Shown piece by piece: positions 26,698 to 33,671 of a stretch of 64,000 nucleotides of DNA. The stretch is from contig NZ_JADQDC010000010.1 of NCBI RefSeq assembly GCF_015694345.1, forward strand, positions 62,001 through 126,000, in the 5' to 3' direction. This stretch comes from Novosphingobium jiangmenense. GTDB lineage: Bacteria > Pseudomonadota > Alphaproteobacteria > Sphingomonadales > Sphingomonadaceae. Position numbers and translations under genes: made by a program. Below the pieces are notes generated by a model. The model saw only the letters and a program-made list of their open reading frames with translations. It was not told where the DNA came from and did no database searches. Position 1 is the first letter of the stretch, and each line of letters starts with the position of its first letter.

Positions 26698-26730
26698 TGT
26701 TCTTTATATGTTCTCACGCGATTCGGCTAG
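26698..26730 (+). promoter_or_regulatory. Tandem TGTTCT operator upstream of the lytic transglycosylase
   Basis: TGTTCTTTATATGTTCT (26698-26714) matches 15 of 17 bases of the site at the mob-traD promoter (2658-2674, minus strand). As there, a -35-like hexamer (TTTATA here) lies between the two TGTTCT units. The site is in the divergent interval between the primase-like gene and the transglycosylase gene, so it could control either. Confidence 0.5.
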
Positions 26731-26744
26731 ACAAGGATCGAGAA

Positions 26745-27401
26745 ATGACAATCAGAACTCTCTTGATCGCGGGCATCGCGATCACTTCTGGTATCCCGGC
26801 CAGTGCTCAGGACATAACAGCGTTAGCTACGAACGGCGCTGCGACCAGCCACTCCGAAGGCATTCGGATTGCGGAAGCATCAAACGGCTTTCAACTGGTC
26901 GAGCATGGGCTCTGGCGTTCCTCGCAGACCGCCCCAGCACCGCGCCTGTCAGTGGCGGACGATGGCCGGATCAACCTGCCATACTGTTACGAACCCAATG
27001 CCAAGCCCGCCCCATCCGGCTTCAGGCGAGCAAGTTACCTGCCCCACATCTATGCCGCGGAGGCGCAGTACTCATTGCCCGCGGGCCTGCTCGATGCGCT
27101 CGTATGGACAGAATCACGTTACAACCCATTGGCTGTCAGTCCGGCGGGTGCCGCGGGCCTTGGGCAGCTGATGCCCACTACGGCAAAGGAGCTTGGGGTC
27201 TTCAATCGCTTCGATCCAAAGGCCAACATCTTCGGGGCAGCGCGATACCTGCGGCAGATGCTCGACAGGTTTGGCGTGGTCCACCTCGCGGTAGCTGCCT
27301 ACAACGCAGGTCCCGGCGCCGTTGAACGTGCTGGAGGCATTCCCCGCAATGGCGAGACGCCGGAATATGTTCACAATGTGCTGCAAAGTTGGAAATTCTA
27401 G
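26745..27401 (+). CDS. VirB1-like lytic transglycosylase
   Basis: A 218-residue secreted SLT-family enzyme. It starts with a signal peptide (MTIRTLLIAGIAITSG, cleavage likely after PASA). The catalytic Glu is in WTESRYNPLAVSPAGAAGLGQL, and AAYNAGPGAV completes the fold. Such enzymes open the peptidoglycan for type IV secretion machines. The ATG at 26745 follows AAGGATCGAG and is preferred over 26697, which would bury the signal peptide. It stands apart from the rest of the transfer genes. Its promoter shares an operator-like site with the mob-traD promoter, suggesting joint control. Confidence 0.88.
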   Translation: MTIRTLLIAGIAITSGIPASAQDITALATNGAATSHSEGIRIAEASNGFQLVEHGLWRSSQTAPAPRLSVADDGRINLPYCYEPNAKPAPSGFRRASYLPHIYAAEAQYSLPAGLLDALVWTESRYNPLAVSPAGAAGLGQLMPTTAKELGVFNRFDPKANIFGAARYLRQMLDRFGVVHLAVAAYNAGPGAVERAGGIPRNGETPEYVHNVLQSWKF

Positions 27402-27496
27402 TCTGCACGTAACCTGGTAGGCAACGGAACTGGAAGCGGACGCCTAGGTTGAGATACGCAGCGCTGGTGCTCTTTCGGCGGAACGATCAACTGGCG

Positions 27497-28408
27497 TCAG
27501 GCCGCTTTGGCGAGGTCCTCGATGCGCGCTTCGCAGGCGCTCTTCACCAAAATCTGCAGCACCTTCACACGCTCGGCGATCCATGTGAGTTCGTCGGTGG
27601 AGATCTTGTACGAAGGCGAATAGCGCGCCTTGACGTAGGCATCGCGCAGCAGGGCATAGCAGCGCTTTTCGAAGCGCCCGGTACGCGGCCAGACGTCCTT
27701 CAGCGCGGGCTCAAGCTCTTCGGCCATGTCGCGCAAACGGTTAAGATTGTGGGATTTCGGACTCCAGAGCGTCCGGGTGAGGAAAAGGCAATGGTAAAAT
27801 CTCTCTACCGCCTGATGGAAAAGGAACGCAGCTTCCTTCGGCATGCCACTGGCCTGAGCATTTGCGGCTAGATCTTTGAAGTTCGACGCGCTGCTGAACC
27901 AGTCATCAAAGTAGTCTCGTGTCTCCTTGAGAGCTTGCTCAGGCGACAACGGCATTGGCGCGACAAATTGAAAGTCTGGCTCCTCGAACAAGACAATACC
28001 ATCCTTGAGGATGTCCATGAAGAAGTAGCGGCCAAGCCGCAGTTTGTCGTTCACGTCTTCCAGGCTGTGGTAGATCAGGCTAACCGGCGTACGCAGCGCA
28101 TGCCCTGCTGACAGATCCGCCAGCAGCCTGTTCTCCGTCGCCTCCCAGAATTCGGCAATGTCCGTGAGATCGTCGTGGTTCACCACGACGAGAAGATCGT
28201 AGTCGGAGAAATAGCGTCCCACCGGATCCTCGACCCAATCACCCCGGGCATAGGACCCGAACAGAACGATCTTGAGCAACTTGCCTGCGCGGAAGCGTGG
28301 CTGGGTACGTGTGGAAATTGCCTCGGCAAAGCCGGTGCGCACGGTCTCGACCACATGTGCAAGTTCACGCCGCTTGCCTTCGGGCAGGTGATCAAGGCCG
28401 GAGTTCAT
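27497..28408 (-). CDS. Nucleotidyltransferase-HEPN fusion protein
   Basis: A 303-residue protein joining an MNT-type nucleotidyltransferase domain (GSYARGDWVEDPVGRYFSDYDLLV, residues about 50-75; the GS...DxD catalytic pattern is intact) and a HEPN-like helical domain (about 185-300, with PKEAAFLFHQAVERFYHCLFL). The Rx4-6H motif of HEPN RNases is not visible. MNT/HEPN pairs are often toxin-antitoxin modules in which the transferase inactivates the RNase, but a fusion without the RNase motif need not be toxic. The ATG at 28408 has no strong ribosome site. It converges with the transglycosylase gene and follows the hypothetical gene at 28473. Confidence 0.75.
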   Translation of the reverse strand: MNSGLDHLPEGKRRELAHVVETVRTGFAEAISTRTQPRFRAGKLLKIVLFGSYARGDWVEDPVGRYFSDYDLLVVVNHDDLTDIAEFWEATENRLLADLSAGHALRTPVSLIYHSLEDVNDKLRLGRYFFMDILKDGIVLFEEPDFQFVAPMPLSPEQALKETRDYFDDWFSSASNFKDLAANAQASGMPKEAAFLFHQAVERFYHCLFLTRTLWSPKSHNLNRLRDMAEELEPALKDVWPRTGRFEKRCYALLRDAYVKARYSPSYKISTDELTWIAERVKVLQILVKSACEARIEDLAKAA

Positions 28409-28472
28409 GGAACGCAGATTCGACGGTTTTGCTTCTCGTGCCAAGGGCAAAATGAACAAGGCAGCAGGAAGG

Positions 28473-29480
28473 CTAAGGTAAGTCACTCGTCGGTAGCAGC
28501 GCCACTCTCGGCTGGTAATCCAAGCCGAACAGACGGAGCCCCGGAGATGATCGATCCCAGCAATGACGCCGGCTTATCCGATCCAGCATCGAGCAACGGG
28601 TAACAAACCTCTCGTCATACCGGGCATATAGCGCGGCAAAAAACGAGTCGAAGTGCAACCCGCTTTCCTCACTCGGAAAGCCTGGTACCAACCTTGTCCG
28701 GCATTCCTCCTCCATGGCAACCATGGCAAGCGCCGCAGCCTCGCATTGTCCGGCCTGGTCCATGAGTTCACGGCGGCGCCCCAAAACCTGCAGGGCGTCG
28801 TGAAACCGCCGCACTGGCGACACCGGCACCCCATCCTGCGCCAATGCGGCATTGCCGCCACCTCGCCGCCAATCAAGGGCAGGACGGTTTTGTGCTGCCG
28901 AGTTCTCATTCGTAACTCGGTTGCCGCGCAACAGGACCAGATGCCCGATAACCAGTGCCGGATGCATCATGTGGAGGTTACTGCATTCGCCGACGATTTC
29001 CTCGAGGCGATTGCCGAGATTGCGAAAAGCTCCGGTGACGCCCTTGCAGGAAACCGAGAGCACAGGCCCGATCCGGGCAAGCGAAACCAGAACGTCGACA
29101 TGCTTGGCTCTGATCCCTCCGAGAACGGTCCCTTCCCCGCATCCGCCCAGGGCCGGATCGAAGTGCAGCAGTGGAGGCTTGCGTCTACGACGCTCCACGC
29201 GAAACGGTGGCCGCGGAATGATATCGTCCGGATCGAACCCACCTTCCACGACAAGCCGGCACGCCACATACCAGTGCAAGGGAAGGATGTGGCGCTCCGA
29301 TTGGACGCGTCCATCGAACTCGGCAAATGCCGCGAGCGCTGTTGCCATGCTGGTCCAGCGGCATGTGTGATCGCCCAATTCCGCCTGGGCGTAGCGTCGT
29401 GAAGCTGCGGCACTTTGCCGAACTGGCTTTCGAAACCCGTGAAGCCGGCGAGATCGAGCGCATACCGGACGAGCGCTCAT
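28473..29480 (-). CDS. Hypothetical protein with uncertain, possibly frameshifted 5' end
   Basis: The frame encodes 335 residues. From about residue 45 it reads as a genuine protein (LPLHWYVACRLVVEGGFDPDDIIPRP, then HVDVLVSLARIGPVLSVSCKG and HPALVIGHLVLLRGNR). The first 25-30 residues in this frame are Arg-rich and unconvincing. The +1 frame over 29403-29475 reads VRYALDLAGFTGFESQFG, which looks like the true N-terminal part and would join after position about 29400. A one-base shift, and so a pseudogene or sequencing error, is likely. D-x-V-L-V followed by S-C-K recalls a degenerate restriction-type nuclease core, but I do not claim it. It precedes the nucleotidyltransferase-HEPN gene by 64 bases. 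Confidence 0.5.
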   Translation of the reverse strand: MSARPVCARSRRLHGFRKPVRQSAAASRRYAQAELGDHTCRWTSMATALAAFAEFDGRVQSERHILPLHWYVACRLVVEGGFDPDDIIPRPPFRVERRRRKPPLLHFDPALGGCGEGTVLGGIRAKHVDVLVSLARIGPVLSVSCKGVTGAFRNLGNRLEEIVGECSNLHMMHPALVIGHLVLLRGNRVTNENSAAQNRPALDWRRGGGNAALAQDGVPVSPVRRFHDALQVLGRRRELMDQAGQCEAAALAMVAMEEECRTRLVPGFPSEESGLHFDSFFAALYARYDERFVTRCSMLDRISRRHCWDRSSPGLRLFGLDYQPRVALLPTSDLP

Positions 29481-29743
29481 GTGCGGGTCTCGCTGCTAGC
29501 CGAGCCTGTGTATTGTCTGCAATCAAAGCAGCGCACCTTGCTGCAAGGCAAATAACCTTCTGACATTTTGATCGAATTTGGCGGTTCACGGTATTGAAGC
29601 GTGATTGAACCGTGATAGAGATGTGACAGTTGCAACCGGATCGCCTCCGATCCTGAGAAGTTGGATCGCGGTCCACAGGCAGGAGAAAGGGCGCCCTGCT
29701 GGAGTCCGGCAAGTAAAACTGCCGGTGGGCGCAATGGCACCTC
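29481..29743. promoter_or_regulatory. Divergent region upstream of luxR
   Basis: The interval holds an imperfect inverted repeat around 29583-29616: TTCACGGTATTGAA followed, after an intervening GCGTGA, by TTGAACCGTGAT. This may bind the regulator of luxR. A small CTTGCTGCAAG dyad lies near 29548. No gene is supported here. A terminator is not visible. Confidence 0.35.
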
Positions 29744-30514
29744 ATGGCGACTCGGGCGCTTGGGGAACTTCTGGAAGACATGTCTGACCGGGTGGGTTCG
29801 ATTATAGAACTCGACGAACTGCTCGGCGAAGTAACCAACAGGCTTGGCTTCGACTACTATGCTCTCACCCACCATTGTCAGCTTGCGAGCAAGGATGATG
29901 GAGCGATCAGGCTGCACAATTACCCGCAAAGCTGGGCAGAAAGTTACGACTCCCATGCGCTGGGCATGGTAGATCCGGTACATCGGGCCAGCCACGTCAC
30001 GGCCAAGGGCTTCTCCTGGTCTGACATCGGTCGCCTCATTCCGCTCACGCCCCAAGACCATAGAATGCTTGCTCTTGGTGAAGAACAGGGCTTGCGTAGT
30101 GGCTTTACTGTACCAGCGCACGTGCCGGGCGAAGCGCGCGGATCCTGCTCCTTTGCCTGCCGCAATCCGCGAGATGGTGAGCCAATTCCGCTCATCGCCC
30201 ATTGCGCTGGGACATTCGCCTTCGAAACCGCGCGGCGTCTCTGGCTGAAGAGAGGTCATAGCCTGGGTTTGCGCAAACCGGTTCTGACCGATCGCCAGCG
30301 GGACTGCGTGCTGCTCATGGCGCAGGGCAAGACCGATCCGGAAATCTCGACAATCCTGGGCATATCGCGCGAGACGGTGACCGAGCATGTTCGCACGGCC
30401 TGTCAGCGCTACGGGATCTACAAGAGACAATTGCTGATCACCCTGACCCTGTATGACGGAACGCTCACGTTCGGGGATGTCCGGCCCTGGAGATACCCCC
30501 ATTTCTGGGGGTAG
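29744..30514 (+). CDS. LuxR-family acyl-homoserine-lactone receptor
   Basis: A 256-residue quorum-sensing receptor. The ligand-binding domain keeps the canonical positions of TraR-type proteins: W64, Y68, D77-P78, W92 and the Gly in GLRSGF near 116-120. The C-terminal LuxR helix-turn-helix is LTDRQRDCVLLMAQGKTD and onward (about 190-240). The start is uncertain: ATG 29744 gives full length, while ATG 29780 has GGAAGAC upstream. The luxI gene starts 59 bases after its stop. The stop codon lies inside a perfect 20-bp dyad that may be its own DNA target. Confidence 0.9.
   Translation: MATRALGELLEDMSDRVGSIIELDELLGEVTNRLGFDYYALTHHCQLASKDDGAIRLHNYPQSWAESYDSHALGMVDPVHRASHVTAKGFSWSDIGRLIPLTPQDHRMLALGEEQGLRSGFTVPAHVPGEARGSCSFACRNPRDGEPIPLIAHCAGTFAFETARRLWLKRGHSLGLRKPVLTDRQRDCVLLMAQGKTDPEISTILGISRETVTEHVRTACQRYGIYKRQLLITLTLYDGTLTFGDVRPWRYPHFWG
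30494..30513. promoter_or_regulatory. Candidate lux box, perfect 20-bp dyad
   Basis: TACCCCCATTTCTGGGGGTA has 8-bp perfect arms and a 4-base centre, exactly the 20-bp length of lux-type boxes. It lies 60 bases before the luxI start and spans the luxR stop codon (TAG at 30512). No T-run follows, so a terminator is unlikely. LuxR control of luxI and the genes downstream is the simplest inference. Confidence 0.55.
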
Positions 30515-30573
30515 CGAGGAGGTCACCGCTGTCTGATCCTTCACCGACCAGTTCGGTTGAGGAGCAATCCGTC

Positions 30574-31215
30574 ATGTTGAAAGTCACCACGCCCGGCACG
30601 GAGCCGGGCGCTGCCCTGCTGCGCGCCATGTTTGCTGCACGAAAGGCGGTCTTCATCGATCTGCTTGGGTGGGACCTTCCAGTCCTTGCCGGGCAATACG
30701 AAATGGACCAGTTCGACGATGAGCACGCACGCTACCTGATCCTCAGTGACAACGATGATCATCTCGCGTCTACCAGGCTCCTGCCGACAACAAGGCAAGG
30801 AATCCTGTCAGGCCTTTTCCCGATGCTCTGCGCCGGGCCCGTACCTTGCGCACCGGACACCTTCGAAATCACCCGTTTCTGCCTCGACCGGTCGCTGAAT
30901 GCCCGCGAGCGGCGCGACGTCCGCAATGCCCTTGTCCACGCGCTTGCCACCTACGCAATCGAGGCCGGGATTTCGCGGTACTGCGCAGTCGCAGGCCTTG
31001 GCTGGTTCAGGCAGATCGAACGGTTCGGCTGGAGCTGCCGGGCCCTGGGCGCGCCCATCCGGACAGGAGGGCAGGAGCTGGTCGGCCTTGAAATTGGCAT
31101 CACTGCCGACACACCGCAGCTGCTCGAAGCGGCCGGGATCCATTGCGGCCACGCTGACAATCTTGCCAAGGCCATACCCGGCTCCCTGCCCGCCGGGCAC
31201 AAGGAATGGCACTGA
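30574..31215 (+). CDS. LuxI-family acyl-homoserine-lactone synthase
   Basis: A 213-residue LuxI-type enzyme that makes an acyl-homoserine lactone from S-adenosylmethionine and an acyl donor. All the classic conserved positions are present: R23, F27, W33, D45, D48, R68, F82, E98 and R101. TTGAGGAGCA precedes the ATG at 30574. The last codon overlaps the next gene's ATG by one base (TGATG), which translationally couples the synthase to the dioxygenase and ties quorum signalling to the lasso peptide operon. Acyl-chain length cannot be read from sequence. Confidence 0.92.
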   Translation: MLKVTTPGTEPGAALLRAMFAARKAVFIDLLGWDLPVLAGQYEMDQFDDEHARYLILSDNDDHLASTRLLPTTRQGILSGLFPMLCAGPVPCAPDTFEITRFCLDRSLNARERRDVRNALVHALATYAIEAGISRYCAVAGLGWFRQIERFGWSCRALGAPIRTGGQELVGLEIGITADTPQLLEAAGIHCGHADNLAKAIPGSLPAGHKEWH

Positions 31216-32078
31216 TGGAACCGGAAAACCAGATCGGTATGGCCGTCCGTCAGTTGCAGACTGATGGCTACGCGATCCTGCATGAAGCCCTGCCCGTTTC
31301 CGTGATCGAGCAACTCCATGAGGATCTCCAGGACGACTTCGCATTGACGCCATACGGAACTGGGATGTTCTACGGCGAGCGGACCAAGCGGTTCGGCAGG
31401 CTTCTTCGACGGTCCGCTGCCACGCAGTGCCTGGTCCTGCATCCGGTCATTCAGGATGTCGTGAGCCGGATTCTCGGGCCCTGGTGCGACCGCATCCAGC
31501 TCAACACGACCCAGGCCATCGCGGTCCATCCCGGCGCCCCCGCGCAGTTGCCCCATCGCGACCAGGACATGTGGCAGGCCGATTTCGGCAAACGCGAATA
31601 CCTCGTCAATGTCATGTGGCCGCTCACTCCCTTTTCGGAAGAGAACGGAGGCACGCGGATCTGGCCGCAGAGCCATGGCAGCAACGCCCTGACGGCCGTG
31701 GCCCAGGACGATTTCATTGCGCCCGAGCTTGTCCCGGGATCAGCCCTGCTTTTCCTCGGCTCGACGCTTCATGGCGCGGGCGCCAACGCGAGTGCGCAAG
31801 AGCGGCGCGGCATCGTGATCGGCTATTCGCTGGGCTGGCTAAAGCCCTACGAGAACCCGTGGCTCGCCTACCCCCCGGACATTGCCAGAGCCTTTCCGCC
31901 CGAGCTCGCGGCACTTGCAGGTTACGTGCAGCACCGGCCGAACCTCGGGAACTTCGAAGGGCAATGTCCTTCGATCCTGCTCGGGGACTACAAGGGAGAG
32001 CCGCTAGGCGCGATCGATGCCTTGCGTCCCGACCAGGTGCAGCAGGCCAGTGCCTTTGCTCATGGGAGGCACGGATGA
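31215..32078 (+). CDS. Phytanoyl-CoA dioxygenase (PhyH)-like Fe(II)/2-oxoglutarate enzyme
   Basis: A 287-residue PhyH-family oxygenase. Iron ligands H114-x-D116 sit in LPHRDQD and the distal His in STLHGAG (H186). An Arg for 2-oxoglutarate follows in ERRGIVIGYSLGW (R197/R198). The ATG at 31215 follows AAGG by 10 bases; the alternative ATG at 31206 is too close to it. It lies between luxI and the GntR gene and overlaps both (1 and 4 bases). In this context it may hydroxylate the lasso peptide (core has three Pro and three Asp) or alter the signal molecule. Neither is proven. Confidence 0.85.
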   Translation: MEPENQIGMAVRQLQTDGYAILHEALPVSVIEQLHEDLQDDFALTPYGTGMFYGERTKRFGRLLRRSAATQCLVLHPVIQDVVSRILGPWCDRIQLNTTQAIAVHPGAPAQLPHRDQDMWQADFGKREYLVNVMWPLTPFSEENGGTRIWPQSHGSNALTAVAQDDFIAPELVPGSALLFLGSTLHGAGANASAQERRGIVIGYSLGWLKPYENPWLAYPPDIARAFPPELAALAGYVQHRPNLGNFEGQCPSILLGDYKGEPLGAIDALRPDQVQQASAFAHGRHG

Positions 32079-32710
32079 GCGCCGGGCCCATAGCAGAACG
32101 CATTTATGACGCCTTGCGCACCATGATCCTGTCCCGCGCATTCATGCCGGGTGACAGGCTCGATCCCGCAGTCATCGGCCAACAGCTCTGTGCAAGCGTC
32201 ACGCCTGTGCGCGAGGCCCTGCATGTGCTGTGCGGAGAGCAGCTTGTCGTGACCCATCGTGCGGGCGGCTTCTTTCTCCCGACGCTTGATGAGCCAAGGC
32301 TCAAGGACATGTACGTTTTCAGTAACGAAGTGCTGAGCCTTGCGCTCCGCCTCTGGCGGCCATGGACGATCGTGGACTGGGACCGGATTGCCGAACGTCG
32401 GACGGCTTATGCCGAACGCGTCGCCGATGCATTCGAGGGAGTGGCACGCGCTTCGGTCAATACCGAGCATGGTCGGGTCATGGCCCTCCTCAATGCACGC
32501 CTCCATGCCGTTCGCATGGTTGAACCGGCGGTGCTGGAAGGCTCCATCGCAGAAGTGCGCGACATCGAATGCGCGCTGGACAGTGGTGACAAGGATCATC
32601 TGCGACGGTTGCTTGGCGCCTACCACCGCCGGCGCATTCGCAGCTCTGCCGAGATCCTGCACGCTCTGCATCGCCCGGCGAGTCCGTCCGCGCCAACAAT
32701 CGGCATATAG
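32075..32710 (+). CDS. GntR-family regulator (FCD-like effector domain)
   Basis: A 211-residue regulator. The N-terminal winged helix has IAERIYDALRTMILSRAFMPGDRLD, then IGQQLCASVTPVREALHVLCGEQLV, typical of the FadR/GntR group. The C-terminal helical domain (VSNEV... through AYHRRRIRSSAEIL) is short and lacks the clear metal-binding Asp/His set of FCD domains, so ligand binding is uncertain. It starts at 32075, overlapping the dioxygenase stop by 4 bases (ATGA). It is followed after 85 bases by the lasso precursor gene, which it may control. The in-frame extension to 31427 is rejected. Confidence 0.8.
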   Translation: MSAGPIAERIYDALRTMILSRAFMPGDRLDPAVIGQQLCASVTPVREALHVLCGEQLVVTHRAGGFFLPTLDEPRLKDMYVFSNEVLSLALRLWRPWTIVDWDRIAERRTAYAERVADAFEGVARASVNTEHGRVMALLNARLHAVRMVEPAVLEGSIAEVRDIECALDSGDKDHLRRLLGAYHRRRIRSSAEILHALHRPASPSAPTIGI

Positions 32711-32795
32711 AATTCGTATAAATTTCAGATCATCCGGCACCGTCCATAGTCTGATCCTGCCGCAATCACGCGGCGAGGTGAAAAGGAGAAGACCG

Positions 32796-32927
32796 ATGGA
32801 ACGCACGTTCGATCTCGTCGAGGACGTCGAAGACCTGGGCACCGCCAGCATCGAAACGCTCGGACCTCCGGGAGACCGGATCGAGTTCGGTGTGCTCGCG
32901 CAGCTGCCGGGCCTTGATCGCGACTGA
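32796..32927 (+). CDS. Lasso peptide precursor (43 aa)
   Basis: A 43-residue ribosomal peptide precursor, too short for routine gene calling. A strong AAAAGGAGAAG precedes the ATG at 32796. The leader is residues 1-22, with Thr21 at the obligatory penultimate position. The core (residues 23-43) starts GPPGDRIE: Gly1 and Glu8 would form an 8-residue macrolactam ring. The tail of 13 residues runs from Phe9 to Asp21 and ends GLDRD. The B and C enzymes follow directly. Composition and ring size resemble caulosegnin/sphingonodin-type class II lasso peptides. Confidence 0.88.
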   Translation: MERTFDLVEDVEDLGTASIETLGPPGDRIEFGVLAQLPGLDRD

Positions 32928-32993
32928 TCCACTGGCAGGTGCGCAAGGTCTTGCTGGCCCCGCGCACCTGCCTTGTGCTTGTGCGAGGCGGAC

Positions 32994-33671
32994 ATGACAG
33001 CGCCTGGTGCCGATCTTACCTCCGAGAAGCTCGCAGCCGGGGTCGGTGTTGCGCAGATCGGCGACAGGGCGGTCGTTCTCGATGTCCGGCATGATCGCTA
33101 CACGATGTGGAGCGGGTCTTGCGCATCAGCGCTGCTGGACCTGCGCCACGGCAAGCCCTGTGCATTGTCTCAGGACGACTGCCGCATACTCGAAAGACAC
33201 GGCCTGCTGACGAAGGGAGAACGGGACGCAGGACCCTGGCTCACGGCAACAGATATCCGGACGCCGACTGCCAGCGCAGTGGAAGGTCCCGAAGCCGGTC
33301 GGTTGCGGCCGCTGCATTTGGTAGCGAGCACCTGGAACTGCATCCGCGCCAGAATGGATTTGCGCTCGGCACCGCTCCACGAGGTCCTGATCGACCTGCC
33401 TGCTGCGTATCGGGGGCGTACGACACGTGACCTTGTGACTCACGCCCGAGCGTTCGACCGGGCGCGACGCTGGGTGCCGGTTCGGCCAAGATGCCTTCCC
33501 GACGCGCTGGCCTATGCGCGCGTGGCACGGCGCGAAGGTTTTGCGGTCGATCTGGTATTCGGGGTGAAACTTCATCCCTTCGAAGCCCATTGCTGGGTGC
33601 AATCGGGCAGTCTCGTCCTGACCGATCCGCTGGACAAGGTGCGCCGCTTCGAAGTGGTACTGGCACTGTGA
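32994..33671 (+). CDS. Lasso peptide leader peptidase (B protein, RRE plus protease)
   Basis: A 225-residue maturation protease. The N-terminal recognition domain (about 15-75; QIGDRAVVLDVRHDRYTMWS) should bind the leader. The C-terminal transglutaminase-like protease has the catalytic Cys167 (RPRCLPDA), His199 (EAHCWV) and Asp211 (LTDPLD). The ATG at 32994 follows GAGGCGG, 66 bases after the precursor stop. Its stop overlaps the GTG start of the C gene by 4 bases. In lasso pathways it removes the leader to free Gly1 for ring closure. Confidence 0.9.
   Translation: MTAPGADLTSEKLAAGVGVAQIGDRAVVLDVRHDRYTMWSGSCASALLDLRHGKPCALSQDDCRILERHGLLTKGERDAGPWLTATDIRTPTASAVEGPEAGRLRPLHLVASTWNCIRARMDLRSAPLHEVLIDLPAAYRGRTTRDLVTHARAFDRARRWVPVRPRCLPDALAYARVARREGFAVDLVFGVKLHPFEAHCWVQSGSLVLTDPLDKVRRFEVVLAL

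Noticed and set aside
30494-30513. The dyad at the luxR stop as a terminator
   Set aside because: Although it could fold as a hairpin with a 4-base loop, the bases after it are GCGAGGAGG, without T-run, and luxI follows closely on the same strand.
29477-30544. 355-residue minus-strand frame opposite luxR
   Set aside because: luxR on the plus strand has all its conserved ligand and DNA-binding residues. The minus frame has no motif and is a GC-skew shadow.
31427-32075. N-terminal extension of the GntR regulator (427-residue frame)
   Set aside because: The extension overlaps the PhyH-type gene in another frame and is Arg/Pro-rich. The true start at 32075 overlaps the dioxygenase stop by 4 bases and gives a complete winged helix.
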